From positions 1-64,000 of the forward strand of contig JAQVDS010000014.1 in assembly GCA_028697715.1 (NCBI GenBank): 64,000 nt of DNA, written 5' to 3'. Source of the stretch: Acidithiobacillus sp. (GTDB lineage Bacteria; Pseudomonadota; Gammaproteobacteria; Acidithiobacillales; Acidithiobacillaceae). Made by a program: the position numbers and the translations under genes. Numbering within the stretch: the stretch's first letter is position 1; every line of letters starts with the position of its first letter. Shown here one piece after another: positions 19,073 through 28,980 of the stretch. Below the pieces are notes generated by a model. The model had not been told where the DNA came from, did no database searches, and saw only the letters and a list, made by a program, of their open reading frames with translations.

Positions 19073-20401
19073 ATGCCTGAGTCCCTAGCGCTGCTGGTAG
19101 CGCTTATCCTGATTCTGATCAACGGCTTTTTTGTGGCGGCGGAGTTTGCTCTGGTCCGTCTGCGTGGTACCCAGGTCCATACCCTTGCGCGTGAACATGC
19201 CTGGCGTGGCAAAGTGCTGCTGCGTATTCACCGTCACCTGGATATCTATCTTTCCACCACCCAACTCGGTATCACTCTGGCTTCCCTGGCCCTGGGCTGG
19301 ATTGCCGAGCCCGCGGTCGCCCGGCTTCTGCATCCCCTTTTTTACGCCGTTGGTATGCAGTCGGCGGCGCTCGTGGAATCCAGCTCTTTCACCCTGGCTT
19401 TTGTTCTGGTTGCCTTTACTACCATCATCTTCGGCGAGCTCGCGCCCAAATCTCTCGCGATCCGGAAGGCAGAAGCCATTTCCTTGTGGACGGCCTTACC
19501 GCTCTATGTCTTTTACTGGGCCTTGTATCCGGCGATTGCCCTGCTCAATGGGACTACCCGCCTGGTGCTGCACGCTTGTGGCCTGTCCTTGACAAAAGAG
19601 CATGGCGATACCCCACATAGCCGAGATGAAATCGCCATGATCCTCGCCATCAGCCAGGCGCAGGGCGTCCTGGGGATTCGCACCGGGGATATTCTCGAGC
19701 GCGCCCTGGACTTTCATGAATTGACTGCGGGGGATCTGGCGCGACCAGCGGCAGACATGGTCTGTCTCATGGATGGTGCCCCTGCAGAGGAGACCCAGCG
19801 CACCCTGTTGCGCTACCGCTATACGCGTTTCCCGCTTTGCGCCGGAGATCGCCAGCATGTGCGTGGTCTGGTACATGTCAAGGATCTACTGCCGCTGCTC
19901 TTGCGCGGGCGAGACAGACTCGATCTACGGCGGGTCGCCCGGCCGCTGCCAGCGGTTTCCCGAGATTTACCAGCCATGGAACTGCTAGCACATTTTCGCT
20001 CCGGCCAGCCACATTTCGCCTTGGTCACCGATGAATTAGGCACGATCACCGGCTTCGTCACCCTGGACCATGTTCTGGAGGCCCTGTTGGGGAGGATTCC
20101 GGATGAATTTCGCCACCGCCATCAGGATTGGCAGCCGCAAACGGATGGATCCTGGATTGGTACCGGCAGCCTGTCGATTTATTCGCTGGAACAGCTCCTT
20201 GACCATGACATCGATGAGGCGGGCGATGCCGACAGCATCGGCGGTCTCCTGATGCAGCGCCTGGACCGTTTGCCGGAAGAGGGCGAGCGGGTCGAGTTTC
20301 GCGACTTCGATGTCCTGGTCCTTCGGCGGGAGGGGCCGCGTATTGCTTCGTTGCAGATTTTCCCGCATCCTGCCGCGGATTCTGAGGAATGGTTTGCCTG
20401 A
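19073..20401 (+). CDS. CNNM (DUF21)-CBS-CorC/HlyC-domain membrane protein
   Basis: 442 residues. The ATG at 19073 follows AGGAGGAGG; an upstream TTG at 19031 is possible but less likely. The first 200 residues form the CNNM domain with about four membrane segments: LALLVALILILINGFFVAAEF at the start, then LSTTQLGITLASLALGW, FTLAFVLVAFTTIIFGELAPKSLA and a further hydrophobic stretch. Two CBS domains follow at about 205-330, then a CorC_HlyC domain ending RREGPRIASLQI. This family (often mis-named hemolysin) exports or senses Mg2+/Co2+. It lies next to queA without a gap. Confidence 0.9.
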   Translation: MPESLALLVALILILINGFFVAAEFALVRLRGTQVHTLAREHAWRGKVLLRIHRHLDIYLSTTQLGITLASLALGWIAEPAVARLLHPLFYAVGMQSAALVESSSFTLAFVLVAFTTIIFGELAPKSLAIRKAEAISLWTALPLYVFYWALYPAIALLNGTTRLVLHACGLSLTKEHGDTPHSRDEIAMILAISQAQGVLGIRTGDILERALDFHELTAGDLARPAADMVCLMDGAPAEETQRTLLRYRYTRFPLCAGDRQHVRGLVHVKDLLPLLLRGRDRLDLRRVARPLPAVSRDLPAMELLAHFRSGQPHFALVTDELGTITGFVTLDHVLEALLGRIPDEFRHRHQDWQPQTDGSWIGTGSLSIYSLEQLLDHDIDEAGDADSIGGLLMQRLDRLPEEGERVEFRDFDVLVLRREGPRIASLQIFPHPAADSEEWFA

Positions 20402-22580
<2,179 letters not shown>

Positions 22581-22610
22581 GGCGCCCTTGGTTTCGAACC
22601 GGAGGGGTTC

Positions 22611-22949
22611 ATGGATTTTTCGCCCATCGCCACTGCCCACGCCGCCACCACTGGCGCTGGGGGTGGCACCGACAGCATGATTTTTCAGTTTTTGCCGCTC
22701 ATCTTCATCTTTGCCATCTTCTACTTTCTCCTGATTCGTCCGCAGAGCAAAAAGGCCAAGGCGCAGCGCGACATGGTGGCAGCCATCGGCAAAGGGGATG
22801 AGGTGGTAACCTCCGGTGGCTTGGCGGGGCGGGTGATGCAGGCTGGGGACGAATATCTGCATCTGGAAATTGCCGAAAATATCGTTGTAAAAATTCAGCG
22901 CAGCGCCGTCAGCATGGTCCTGCCCAAGGGGACCCTGAAAAAACTCTAA
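22611..22949 (+). CDS. yajC: Preprotein translocase accessory subunit YajC
   Basis: 112 residues. One membrane helix at about 25-45 (MIFQFLPLIFIFAIFYFLLIRPQ) followed by the conserved RPQSKKAKAQRDMVAAI and the DEVVTSGGLAGRV cytoplasmic block. It binds SecDF in the holotranslocon. A GGAGGGG ribosome site lies just upstream. First gene of the usual yajC-secD-secF unit. Confidence 0.96.
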   Translation: MDFSPIATAHAATTGAGGGTDSMIFQFLPLIFIFAIFYFLLIRPQSKKAKAQRDMVAAIGKGDEVVTSGGLAGRVMQAGDEYLHLEIAENIVVKIQRSAVSMVLPKGTLKKL

Positions 22950-22959
22950 AGGCGTTGGT

Positions 22960-24744
22960 ATGACCCGTTATCCGTGGTGGAAGTATCTGATTATTTTGGC
23001 GGTGGTGCTCCCCGCTATCTTTTATGCGGTGCCCAACTTTTATGGTTGGCGTGCGGCCATCGAGGTGCGTGCGCCGATCGGCACGCAACTACCTCCGGCG
23101 GCAACAATGCGGGATTGGCTGAATCAGGCCAAGATTCCGGTCACCCGGCAGGAAACAAACAGCCAAGGGACGACCTTCTACTTTCCCAATGACGACGCCC
23201 AAGGATTGGCGGAAACCCTGCTGCAGAACCGTTTGCCCACTAATGCGCAGGTGGTCCTCTCGCAACAATCGGCACAGCCGGCATGGATGGCCGATCTCGG
23301 TGGTCGTCCCGTAAATCTGGGGCTGGATTTGCGCGGGGGTGTCTATCTCTTGCTGCGGGTCGATACCCAGGCACTCATTCATCATCATCTGGAAGAATAT
23401 CAGAACGGCATCCGCAATCTCCTGCGGCATAAGGATCTGCAATATCTCAAGGTGGAAATCACCGGCCCGGACCAGCTCGGGGTGGAAATGGCCCAGGACG
23501 ATCTGGTCGGCAAGGCGGTGCAGGCGATCAGCAGCCAATATCCCGAACTGGTCGCCACCGACAAGGGACAGGGGCAGATTCTCGTCAATATGCCGGCGGC
23601 TACGGTGAAGAAGCAGAGCGACGATGCCTTACAGCAGGCCATCGTTGTCATTCGCAACCGCATCGACGAATTGGGCGTGGCCGAGCCACAGATTCAACGC
23701 CAGGGCAAGGAACATATCGCCGTGCAGTTGCCCGGGGTGCAGGATACCCAGCGCGCCAAGGCCATCATCGGTTCTACGGCGCAGCTCGAATTCAAGATGG
23801 TGGCCAATGAGAATGACTTGGCCGCGGCCCTGAAGGGGCAGGTGCCCCCGGGCGATGCGCTGTATTACGGTACCGATGGGCAGCCCTATCTGCTGAAAAA
23901 GGAAACGGTGTTGACGGGTCGCTATCTCAATGGTGCAACGGCTGGCGTTGACAACAATACCGGGCAGTCTATCGTCAACATCAGTTTCGACAGCGTCGGC
24001 TCAACCATTTTTGGCAATCTCACCAGCAAGAATGTCGGCAAGCGCATGGCGATTCTACTCGACAACAAGGTGGTGACCGCGCCGGTGATCCAGGAGGCGA
24101 TTACTGGTGGCCGCGCGCAAATCAACGGCTTTGCCAGTTTGAAGGACGCCAGCAACGTGGCCATCGAGCTGCGAGCGGGTGCCTTGCCGGCGCCGGTACA
24201 TATCTCGGAAGAACGTACCGTGGGCCCGACCCTGGGGCAGGACTCCATTCACGACGGCATCATGGCGGTGATCTTTGGCATGATCTTCGTCGTTGGCTTC
24301 ATGACCTTTTATTACCGGCTCTTCGGTTTGATTGCCGATCTGGCGATTCTCGTCAACATCCTCGCCATCCTCGCTGTGCTTTCGATCATGGGCGGCACCC
24401 TGACCCTGCCGGGTATTGCCGGTATCGTGCTGAAGATTGGTCTGGCGGTGGACGCCAACGTGCTGGTGTTTGAGCGGATTCGTGAGGAACTGCGCCGCGG
24501 CATGAGTCCGCGTGCCAGTATCGACACCGGTTTCAAGCGCGCCTTTGCAACCATCGTCGATTCCAACATTACCGTGCTCATTGCGGCCCTGACGCTGTTT
24601 CAGTTCGGCACCGGTGCCATCAAGGGTTTCGCCCTGGTGCTTACCATTGGCGTGCTGGTATCCATGTTTACCGCCACCATGATGAGTCGTGGTATCGTCG
24701 AACTGGCGCTGGGCAAGCGCCGCATCGCCAAGCTCTGGATCTGA
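22960..24744 (+). CDS. secD: Protein-export membrane protein SecD
   Basis: 594 residues. Uses the proton gradient to complete protein translocation with SecF. An N-terminal helix (YLIILAVVLPAIFYAVP) is followed by a large periplasmic domain that includes the D1 motif LGLDLRGGVYLLL. A second periplasmic block follows (LGVAEPQIQRQGKEHIAVQLPG). Five C-terminal membrane helices carry GLAVDANVLVFERIREELRRG, the SecD D4 motif, with the charged residues needed for proton flow. Confidence 0.97.
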   Translation: MTRYPWWKYLIILAVVLPAIFYAVPNFYGWRAAIEVRAPIGTQLPPAATMRDWLNQAKIPVTRQETNSQGTTFYFPNDDAQGLAETLLQNRLPTNAQVVLSQQSAQPAWMADLGGRPVNLGLDLRGGVYLLLRVDTQALIHHHLEEYQNGIRNLLRHKDLQYLKVEITGPDQLGVEMAQDDLVGKAVQAISSQYPELVATDKGQGQILVNMPAATVKKQSDDALQQAIVVIRNRIDELGVAEPQIQRQGKEHIAVQLPGVQDTQRAKAIIGSTAQLEFKMVANENDLAAALKGQVPPGDALYYGTDGQPYLLKKETVLTGRYLNGATAGVDNNTGQSIVNISFDSVGSTIFGNLTSKNVGKRMAILLDNKVVTAPVIQEAITGGRAQINGFASLKDASNVAIELRAGALPAPVHISEERTVGPTLGQDSIHDGIMAVIFGMIFVVGFMTFYYRLFGLIADLAILVNILAILAVLSIMGGTLTLPGIAGIVLKIGLAVDANVLVFERIREELRRGMSPRASIDTGFKRAFATIVDSNITVLIAALTLFQFGTGAIKGFALVLTIGVLVSMFTATMMSRGIVELALGKRRIAKLWI

Positions 24745-24751
24745 GGTCAAC

Positions 24752-25702
24752 ATGCAAGTCATCAAATCTGCCACCCATATCGACTTCATGTCGCGGCGCT
24801 GGATCTTTCTCGGCATCTCGATTTTTCTCATCGTCGCATCGGTCGCCCTGTTTCTGGTGCGCGGTCTCAACTACAGCATCGACTTTACCGGTGGCACCCT
24901 GGTGGAATTAGCCTTCAGCAAGACCCCCGATCTGGGCACCGTGCGCCATACCCTGGAGACGGCCGGTTATGGCGATGCCGTGGTGCAGACCTTCGGCGGC
25001 GACAAGGATCTGCTGATTCGTCTGCGTACCCGTCCGGGCGAGAGCAGTGCGGTGGCGAGCAAGATACTGAGCGTCTTCAAGAATGATCCCGCGGCGTACC
25101 CCGGCGTGCAGTTGCGACGTACGGAATATGTCGGCCCGGAAGTGGGTAAGGAGCTGCGCAACAAGGGCATTCTGGCGCTTATCGTCGTCACCATCGGCAT
25201 TCTCATCTACGTTGGTTTTCGCTTCGAGTGGCGCTTCGCCACGGGCGGCGTGCTCGCCATGCTGCACGATCCCATCCTGGTGGTGGGGTATTTCGCCGTA
25301 TCCCATCAGGAGTTTTCCATGACGGTGATTGCTGCCTTGCTGGTGATCATGGGTTACTCCCTGAACGATACGGTGGTCGTCTTCGACCGTATGCGTGAGG
25401 ACCTGCGGGCAGCACGCAATGGCAGTGTTGCCGAAATCTTCAACATAGCCATCAATGAAACCCTGTCGCGCACCATCATCACCAGTTTCATCACCTTTAT
25501 GGTGGCGCTGGCGCTGTTTATTTTTGGTGGGCCGGTCATTCATGGCTTCGCCACGGCGCTGGTGATCGGCGTGGTGGTCGGTACCTATTCGTCGATCTTT
25601 GTCGCCAGCCCGATTGCCCTATGGCTGGGCTTGAAGCGCGAGCACGTCCTCAAGCGGCAATTCATCAGCTCCAAAGACCGTAAGGATGGCGCCACCTTGT
25701 AA
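24752..25702 (+). CDS. secF: Protein-export membrane protein SecF
   Basis: 316 residues. The ATG at 24752 follows TGAGGTC; the reading frame is open into secD but this start fits the family. The first helix is followed by the NYSIDFTGGTLVEL motif, then five helices with GYSLNDTVVVFDRMREDLR, the SecF counterpart of the D4 motif. Last gene of the yajC-secDF operon. Confidence 0.97.
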   Translation: MQVIKSATHIDFMSRRWIFLGISIFLIVASVALFLVRGLNYSIDFTGGTLVELAFSKTPDLGTVRHTLETAGYGDAVVQTFGGDKDLLIRLRTRPGESSAVASKILSVFKNDPAAYPGVQLRRTEYVGPEVGKELRNKGILALIVVTIGILIYVGFRFEWRFATGGVLAMLHDPILVVGYFAVSHQEFSMTVIAALLVIMGYSLNDTVVVFDRMREDLRAARNGSVAEIFNIAINETLSRTIITSFITFMVALALFIFGGPVIHGFATALVIGVVVGTYSSIFVASPIALWLGLKREHVLKRQFISSKDRKDGATL

Positions 25703-25710
25703 CAGGATGC

Positions 25711-25739
25711 TTGAGCCCCAGCCGGTGATGCAGTACTGT
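25711..25739 (+). promoter_or_regulatory. Promoter of tRNA-Ser
   Basis: TTGAGC at 25711-25716 and TACTGT at 25734-25739 are separated by 17 bp. This predicts a transcript start near 25746, only a few bases before the mature tRNA 5' end. Confidence 0.65.
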
Positions 25740-25749
25740 ATGCGCCACT

Positions 25750-25838
25750 GGAGAGGTACCGAAGTGGCCATAACGGCGCCGACTCGAAATCGGATGGACA
25801 GCAATGTCACGTGGGTTCGAATCCCACCCTCTCCGCCA
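25750..25838 (+). tRNA. tRNA-Ser (anticodon CGA)
   Basis: 89 nt including the encoded CCA. The acceptor stem pairs GGAGAGG with CCTCTCC, the discriminator is G. The anticodon stem CCGA/TCGG holds a loop CTCGAAA, giving anticodon CGA, which reads UCG serine codons. A long variable arm and the T arm GTGGG-TTCGAAT-CCCAC complete a class II tRNA. Accessory genes begin right after it, so it may serve as an integration site; no second copy of its 3' end was seen nearby. Confidence 0.97.
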
Positions 25839-25975
25839 ATTAAAACAATAGGTTACGAGATGATCCTGGAGGGCATCGGAAATCTAGGTTGTTCATGCTC
25901 CAGATCGTTATCTGCTGGCCAAGGTGAAGCTGTGCACTGCCGAGCTTGAGGCACTGAACGGTAAATGGCGTCATT

Positions 25976-26221
25976 TCAGCGGCTATCCTCCATGTCTTTG
26001 GATGCGCCCTCGACAGCCTTGTTGAGTAGGTCCAGACCGCGAGAAGTCTTTCCCTTGCCGCGGGCTGCGCGCAACTGGAATCGCGTCTCTGCGTCAAAAT
26101 CTGCCAGCATGAGGGTGGTCATTTCGTCGATTAGACGACTGATGCTCACCTTCCGCTGCTTGGAAAGTTCTCGCAGTCGCCGATGTTTGTCATCGGGTAA
26201 GCGAACGGTTAATGCGCTCAT
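25976..26221 (-). CDS. Ribbon-helix-helix antitoxin
   Basis: 81 residues. The N-terminal SALTVRLPDDKHRRLRELSK is a CopG/Arc-type beta strand and helix, followed by RKVSISRLIDEMTTLML. The C-terminal tail (GKGKTSRGLDLLNKAVEG) would bind and block the toxin. The ATG at 26221 overlaps the stop of the upstream PIN gene (ATGA) and follows GGGAGAGG. The toxin-first order is less usual than antitoxin-first. Such antitoxins normally repress their own operon. Confidence 0.85.
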   Translation of the reverse strand: MSALTVRLPDDKHRRLRELSKQRKVSISRLIDEMTTLMLADFDAETRFQLRAARGKGKTSRGLDLLNKAVEGASKDMEDSR

Positions 26222-26640
26222 GATTGCCTCTCCCGCCAAAGTTGCTCTGGGGTTACTACCCGCAGGCCATCAAACCGTAACTCTTTGCTCCGTAAGTCCC
26301 GCAGGTTGTGGGTGATAATCCGTGTTGCTCCACCGGCTACGGCCAGCTCTATCAGGTGGTTATCTCCTTCATCGGGCAGGTTGGGCCGCCAACCGAAGTA
26401 GATCCGGGTCCACTGGCAGGTAGCAAGAAAGATGTCCAGCAACTCCCCTCTCTCCTTTCCCGTCAGGTTAGACTTTTGAAAAATTTCATCTCGACCAAGG
26501 ATGTCCTCGTACTCCATCAGAAGGGCGGTTCCCATCAGGGGCGAGAGTTCCTGCCGTAGACAGGATGCGATGATCTCTCCCGATGCTTTGCTACCTAGGC
26601 ACGCAGCGACAAAAACGTTGGTGTCAACGACGATTACCAT
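26218..26640 (-). CDS. PIN-domain toxin
   Basis: 140 residues, a ribonuclease fold of the putative toxin PIN family. The acidic metal ligands are visible: Asp6 in VVDTNVFVAACL, Glu in LLMEYEDIL, and the Asp pair in LPDEGDNHLIELAVAG, followed by ATRIITHNLRDL. It would cleave RNA when freed from the ribbon-helix-helix antitoxin encoded by the next, overlapping gene. The unit lies just after tRNA-Ser on the opposite strand, consistent with an acquired element. Confidence 0.87.
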   Translation of the reverse strand: MVIVVDTNVFVAACLGSKASGEIIASCLRQELSPLMGTALLMEYEDILGRDEIFQKSNLTGKERGELLDIFLATCQWTRIYFGWRPNLPDEGDNHLIELAVAGGATRIITHNLRDLRSKELRFDGLRVVTPEQLWRERQS

Positions 26641-26736
26641 CGCTTTACGGTATCACATGCGAAACCATAGTGGTAGTCGTAATCCGCTTGGCGAGGGCCG
26701 GGATGGGATGGGTTTCCCAGAGAGGTGGATGTGCTA

Positions 26737-26745
26737 TGTTATAAA
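26737..26745 (+). promoter_or_regulatory. Extended -10 promoter of the small two-gene unit
   Basis: TATAAA at 26740-26745 is preceded by TG at the extended -10 position. No good -35 box is visible. A very strong ribosome site (AGGAGGGTGA) follows some 20 bases later. Confidence 0.5.
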
Positions 26746-26779
26746 AGTAATATGGTATTTTTTAGGAGGGTGACGGACC

Positions 26780-26989
26780 GTGAAGAAGAAGCGATTGCGC
26801 ACATTTTTTGAAGGAGTGGGAACGGTTCTTCAGATTTACCCTTCCCAGTCTCGGCCTACGCGCCGCCGCTTTTATCGAGAACCCGCATCATCGGTAGAAG
26901 CGATTGCGTCAGACTGGATACAGGTTGGGAAATCTTTACGCTCGGCGATGAACGACTGCGCGGAGCATTATGCCCCCCGAGCAGAATAA
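26780..26989 (+). CDS. Small basic protein of unknown function
   Basis: 69 residues, not recognised. GTG start with a strong AGGAGGGTGA ribosome site, which is the main support for it being real. The N-terminus is very basic (KKKRLRTFFEG) and a second basic patch is RPTRRRFYREP. The C-terminal half (VEAIASDWIQVGKSLRSAMN) looks amphipathic. Its 3' end overlaps the start of the next gene by 20 bases, which suggests translational coupling. Nearby genes are accessory, so a phage or plasmid origin is plausible. Confidence 0.65.
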   Translation: MKKKRLRTFFEGVGTVLQIYPSQSRPTRRRFYREPASSVEAIASDWIQVGKSLRSAMNDCAEHYAPRAE

Positions 26990-27278
26990 TCCCCCTCTCG
27001 GTTCGGCTACTCAACAGCAGGCAGCGGGCGTCCAACAATCGCAGTCGCCTGGCATATCGATGCCATTCGTTGCGGGAGTGCTGCAGCAGCAAATGATAGT
27101 TGGGCCGATCCCGCCTGCTCAACAATTCATTCAGTATCCTCCTGAAGCCCAGGCAGTCATTCTTCGTATGGCTGAAGAAGAACAAAAAAGGCGGAACGAC
27201 CGGCTTGACCAAGCAGAGCTTGCCGATCACGAAGATCAGCGAGCCTATCGTTCATTACAGAAGCGCGGCCAAACATAA
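26970..27278 (+). CDS. Short DUF2335-like protein lacking the membrane segment
   Basis: 102 residues. The stretch MIVGPIPPAQQFIQYPPEAQ followed by AVILRMAEEEQKRRNDR resembles the conserved core of DUF2335 proteins, where a GPLPPPE-type loop precedes a helix ending in EKEQxHR. Those proteins then have two membrane helices; this one stops after a charged tail (LADHEDQRAYRSLQKRGQT). It is either a soluble variant or a truncated relic. The N-terminal part is Gln/Ala-rich and probably disordered. ATG at 26970 with GGAG 4-8 nt upstream, inside the preceding gene. Confidence 0.6.
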   Translation: MPPEQNNPPLGSATQQQAAGVQQSQSPGISMPFVAGVLQQQMIVGPIPPAQQFIQYPPEAQAVILRMAEEEQKRRNDRLDQAELADHEDQRAYRSLQKRGQT

Positions 27279-27543
27279 AGTGCTAGACCACTGAAGCCTT
27301 CCGAAGATGCAAATAAAAATCAATAAAAACTTCAAGGTCGGGACTAATTCGCAAATGATGGATAAAGCGTTCTGGCTGTTGGATCTTCATTCCTTCCTTC
27401 CGTGCCCTAGACTGAGGAAGCATCCCGGAGTGGGTCTCAACGACCCATACTTCACGTCTGCCATCCAGCGAGCGGAGCGAAGAGCGCAAACCATCAAGGA
27501 CGGTGCTGGAGAAACGTATGACTTAGGCGTTCCCTGCGCTGCG

Positions 27544-28005
27544 TCAGGAATCCAGGGCGCGGAGCTTGGCGAGGGCGACCGGATGGCCGGCTACGGCGGC
27601 CTTGCCCAGCCACTCGATGCCGTGGGCGAGGTTCACTTCGGTGCCCAGTCCTTCCAGATACCCAGTAGCCAACCACTCCATGGCGTCGGCATGTCCCCTC
27701 TTGGCCGCCATCTCCAACCAGCGGATGGCAATGTCCGGCTGTCCGGCTTCCACAAAGATCAACGCGACGTTGTGGAAGCCAGCGGCCTTGCCCTCCATGG
27801 CATCCTGCAGGGCGGCCTCCAGTTCGGTGGAGAGCGGCAGGCTGAGGTGCGCGGCGAGATCGGGTAGGGCCAGCAAAAAGCTGCCTTTGCTGTCGGCCCC
27901 GGACTGCCGGGGGGGCAATATGCCATCGTCCACCCAGCGATAGATGGTCTTGGTCGTCTTTCCCGTCAGCAGGCTTGCCAACATCACCGAAATCTCTGTA
28001 GGCAT
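27544..28005 (-). CDS. HTH plus Sel1-repeat protein divergent from the pilin genes
   Basis: 153 residues. The N-terminus (MLASLLTGKTTKTIYRWVDDG) is a MerR/excisionase-like helix-turn-helix. After a linker, two or three Sel1-like repeats follow: AAGFHNVALIFVEAGQPDIAIRWLEMAAKRGH, then DAMEWLATGYLEGLGTEVNLAHGIEWLGKAAVAGH (blocks described, not continuous). The ATG at 28005 follows GAGGAG. It reads away from the pilin promoter and shares a 377-bp intergenic region with it that contains three palindromic sites, so it may be co-regulated with the pilins or bind there itself. A DNA-binding domain fused to protein-interaction repeats suggests a regulator, but no function is known to me. Confidence 0.75.
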   Translation of the reverse strand: MPTEISVMLASLLTGKTTKTIYRWVDDGILPPRQSGADSKGSFLLALPDLAAHLSLPLSTELEAALQDAMEGKAAGFHNVALIFVEAGQPDIAIRWLEMAAKRGHADAMEWLATGYLEGLGTEVNLAHGIEWLGKAAVAGHPVALAKLRALDS

Positions 28006-28084
28006 CGTCAGACTCCTCACAACAGTCGTGCGTGCAACAAGAATGCGCTACCCATGGCTGCCTGTCCATGGGCGGTGAGGCCAA

Positions 28085-28106
28085 TGTCACAAGAAAAGTT
28101 GGGACA
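28085..28106. promoter_or_regulatory. Palindromic operator 1 of the pilin promoter
   Basis: TGTCAC-N10-GGGACA, flanked by A and T so that the outer match is ATGTCA...GACAT. About 235 bp upstream of the predicted pilin transcript start (centre). TGTC half-sites resemble those described for the PilR activator. Confidence 0.7.
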
Positions 28107-28136
28107 TTTTTTCGGGGTTTCCTGCCAATATCCGGA

Positions 28137-28158
28137 TGTCACAAAAAATATTGTGACA
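28137..28158. promoter_or_regulatory. Palindromic operator 2 of the pilin promoter
   Basis: TGTCAC-N10-GTGACA, perfect six-base arms, exactly 52 bp downstream of operator 1. It is the best of the three sites. Confidence 0.75.
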
Positions 28159-28188
28159 TTTTGCTCGGATTTTGCGGCCAGCTTCGGA

Positions 28189-28210
28189 TGTCAGGCAAAA
28201 ACCCGGGACA
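28189..28210. promoter_or_regulatory. Palindromic operator 3 of the pilin promoter
   Basis: TGTCAG-N10-GGGACA, exactly 52 bp downstream of operator 2. The five-base outer core ATGTC/GACAT is kept while the inner bases are GC-richer. Confidence 0.65.
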
Positions 28211-28304
28211 TCGGCGGCGGGAGGCTCCGAATATCACCAAGACAGTATCTGCTGAACTGGGCATAAACCCGATAAAATGGGATTTTGAGAGGATAAACAG
28301 AAAG

Positions 28305-28320
28305 TGGCACGGACGTTGCT
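28305..28320 (+). promoter_or_regulatory. Sigma-54 (RpoN) promoter of the pilin operon
   Basis: TGGCACGGACGTTGCT matches the -24/-12 consensus TGGCAC-N5-TTGCW exactly, with the GG at 28306-28307 and GC at 28318-28319. The predicted start of transcription is near 28331, 52 bases before the pilin ATG. PilA-type genes are often sigma-54 dependent and activated by PilR. Confidence 0.88.
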
Positions 28321-28382
28321 TAGTGTTCTGCGACTCGCCCAGGGCGAGTGTAGATTCACTTCTCAGCAGGAGGAAGTACCCC

Positions 28383-28877
28383 ATGAGCATGAAAGTACAG
28401 CAAGCGAAGCGGGCTGCCGAAGCCGGTTTCACCCTCATCGAGCTGATGATCGTTATCGCCATCATCGGCATCCTGGCGGCCATCGCCATTCCGCAGTATG
28501 AGCAGTACATCGTGACGTCCAAGGCGACGACGATTTCTCAGGATTTTCATCAGGCGATTACCGAGACGACGGCAGCCGTTGCGGCTGCAGCAGCTGGGCA
28601 GACCACAAGTATTCAGGTTCCCGCTTCCATGCCAGGCGGCTGGAAAATGACGGTTGGTGGTAGTAGTACGAGCTACACTATGGACCCGACTGCCGCTGCC
28701 AAGTCCACGCTAATCGTTTTGACAGCGGGTACCTCTACAAGCTTAGGGACTGCCGTGGCGAATGCAATCTCCGCCATGAACATCCAGGGTACATCTACCA
28801 CGTCTTCTGCTTGTGGCGGTAACTCCGGTAGCTGTACCGTTACTGTTAGCCCCAACGGCGGTCTTACCTTCAGTTAA
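28383..28877 (+). CDS. Type IV major pilin-like protein (PilA/PilE family)
   Basis: 164 residues. The ATG at 28383 follows GGAGGAA. A 15-residue basic leader ends in Gly; prepilin peptidase would cut before [20 protein letters not shown], with Glu5 of the mature protein present. This helix is followed by a Thr/Ala-rich globular domain with a C-terminal Cys pair (ACGGNSGSC) that can form the pilin disulfide loop, although it is short. The first gene after the sigma-54 promoter, hence probably the major subunit. Confidence 0.93.
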   Translation: MSMKVQQAKRAAEAGFTLIELMIVIAIIGILAAIAIPQYEQYIVTSKATTISQDFHQAITETTAAVAAAAAGQTTSIQVPASMPGGWKMTVGGSSTSYTMDPTAAAKSTLIVLTAGTSTSLGTAVANAISAMNIQGTSTTSSACGGNSGSCTVTVSPNGGLTFS

Positions 28878-28890
28878 TCGATCACCAATC

Positions 28891-28910
28891 TGCACCCCTT
28901 CGGGGGTGCA
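28891..28910 (+). terminator. Hairpin between the two pilin genes
   Basis: TGCACCCC and GGGGTGCA form a perfect eight-pair stem around a TTCG tetraloop. Only a short TCTTG follows, so it may be a partial terminator or an mRNA stabiliser that makes the first pilin more abundant than the second. A second small stem (CTCTGG/CCAGAG, 28942-28958) lies further on. Confidence 0.7.
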
Positions 28911-28980
28911 TCTTGTTCGCAACTTCGTTGTAGGGACAGTGCTCTGGATTTCCCAGAGTCCTTTCGGAAAGGTCGATACC

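Larger units (their letters stand above)
28006..28382. other. Pilin regulatory intergenic region
   Basis: 377 bp without a convincing gene. It holds three 22-bp palindromic sites (28085-28106, 28137-28158, 28189-28210), a sigma-54 promoter (28305-28320) and the pilin ribosome site GGAGGAA just before 28383. Short open frames run through it but none has a plausible start. Confidence 0.8.

Noticed and set aside
25888..26025. Coding-looking stretch after tRNA-Ser (reads DRYLLAKVKLCTAELEAL)
   Set aside because: Opens right after a stop codon without a start or ribosome site and overlaps the antitoxin gene on the other strand. It may be a relic of a lost gene, but cannot be supported.
27283..27489. 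Minus-strand 68-residue open frame between the DUF2335-like gene and the HTH-Sel1 gene
   Set aside because: No recognised family, poor start context and low complexity; probably non-coding. The 265-bp gap shows nothing else convincing.
27307..27867. Plus-strand open frame opposite the HTH-Sel1 gene
   Set aside because: It is the antisense shadow of the Sel1 protein, which has clear domains and a good ribosome site.
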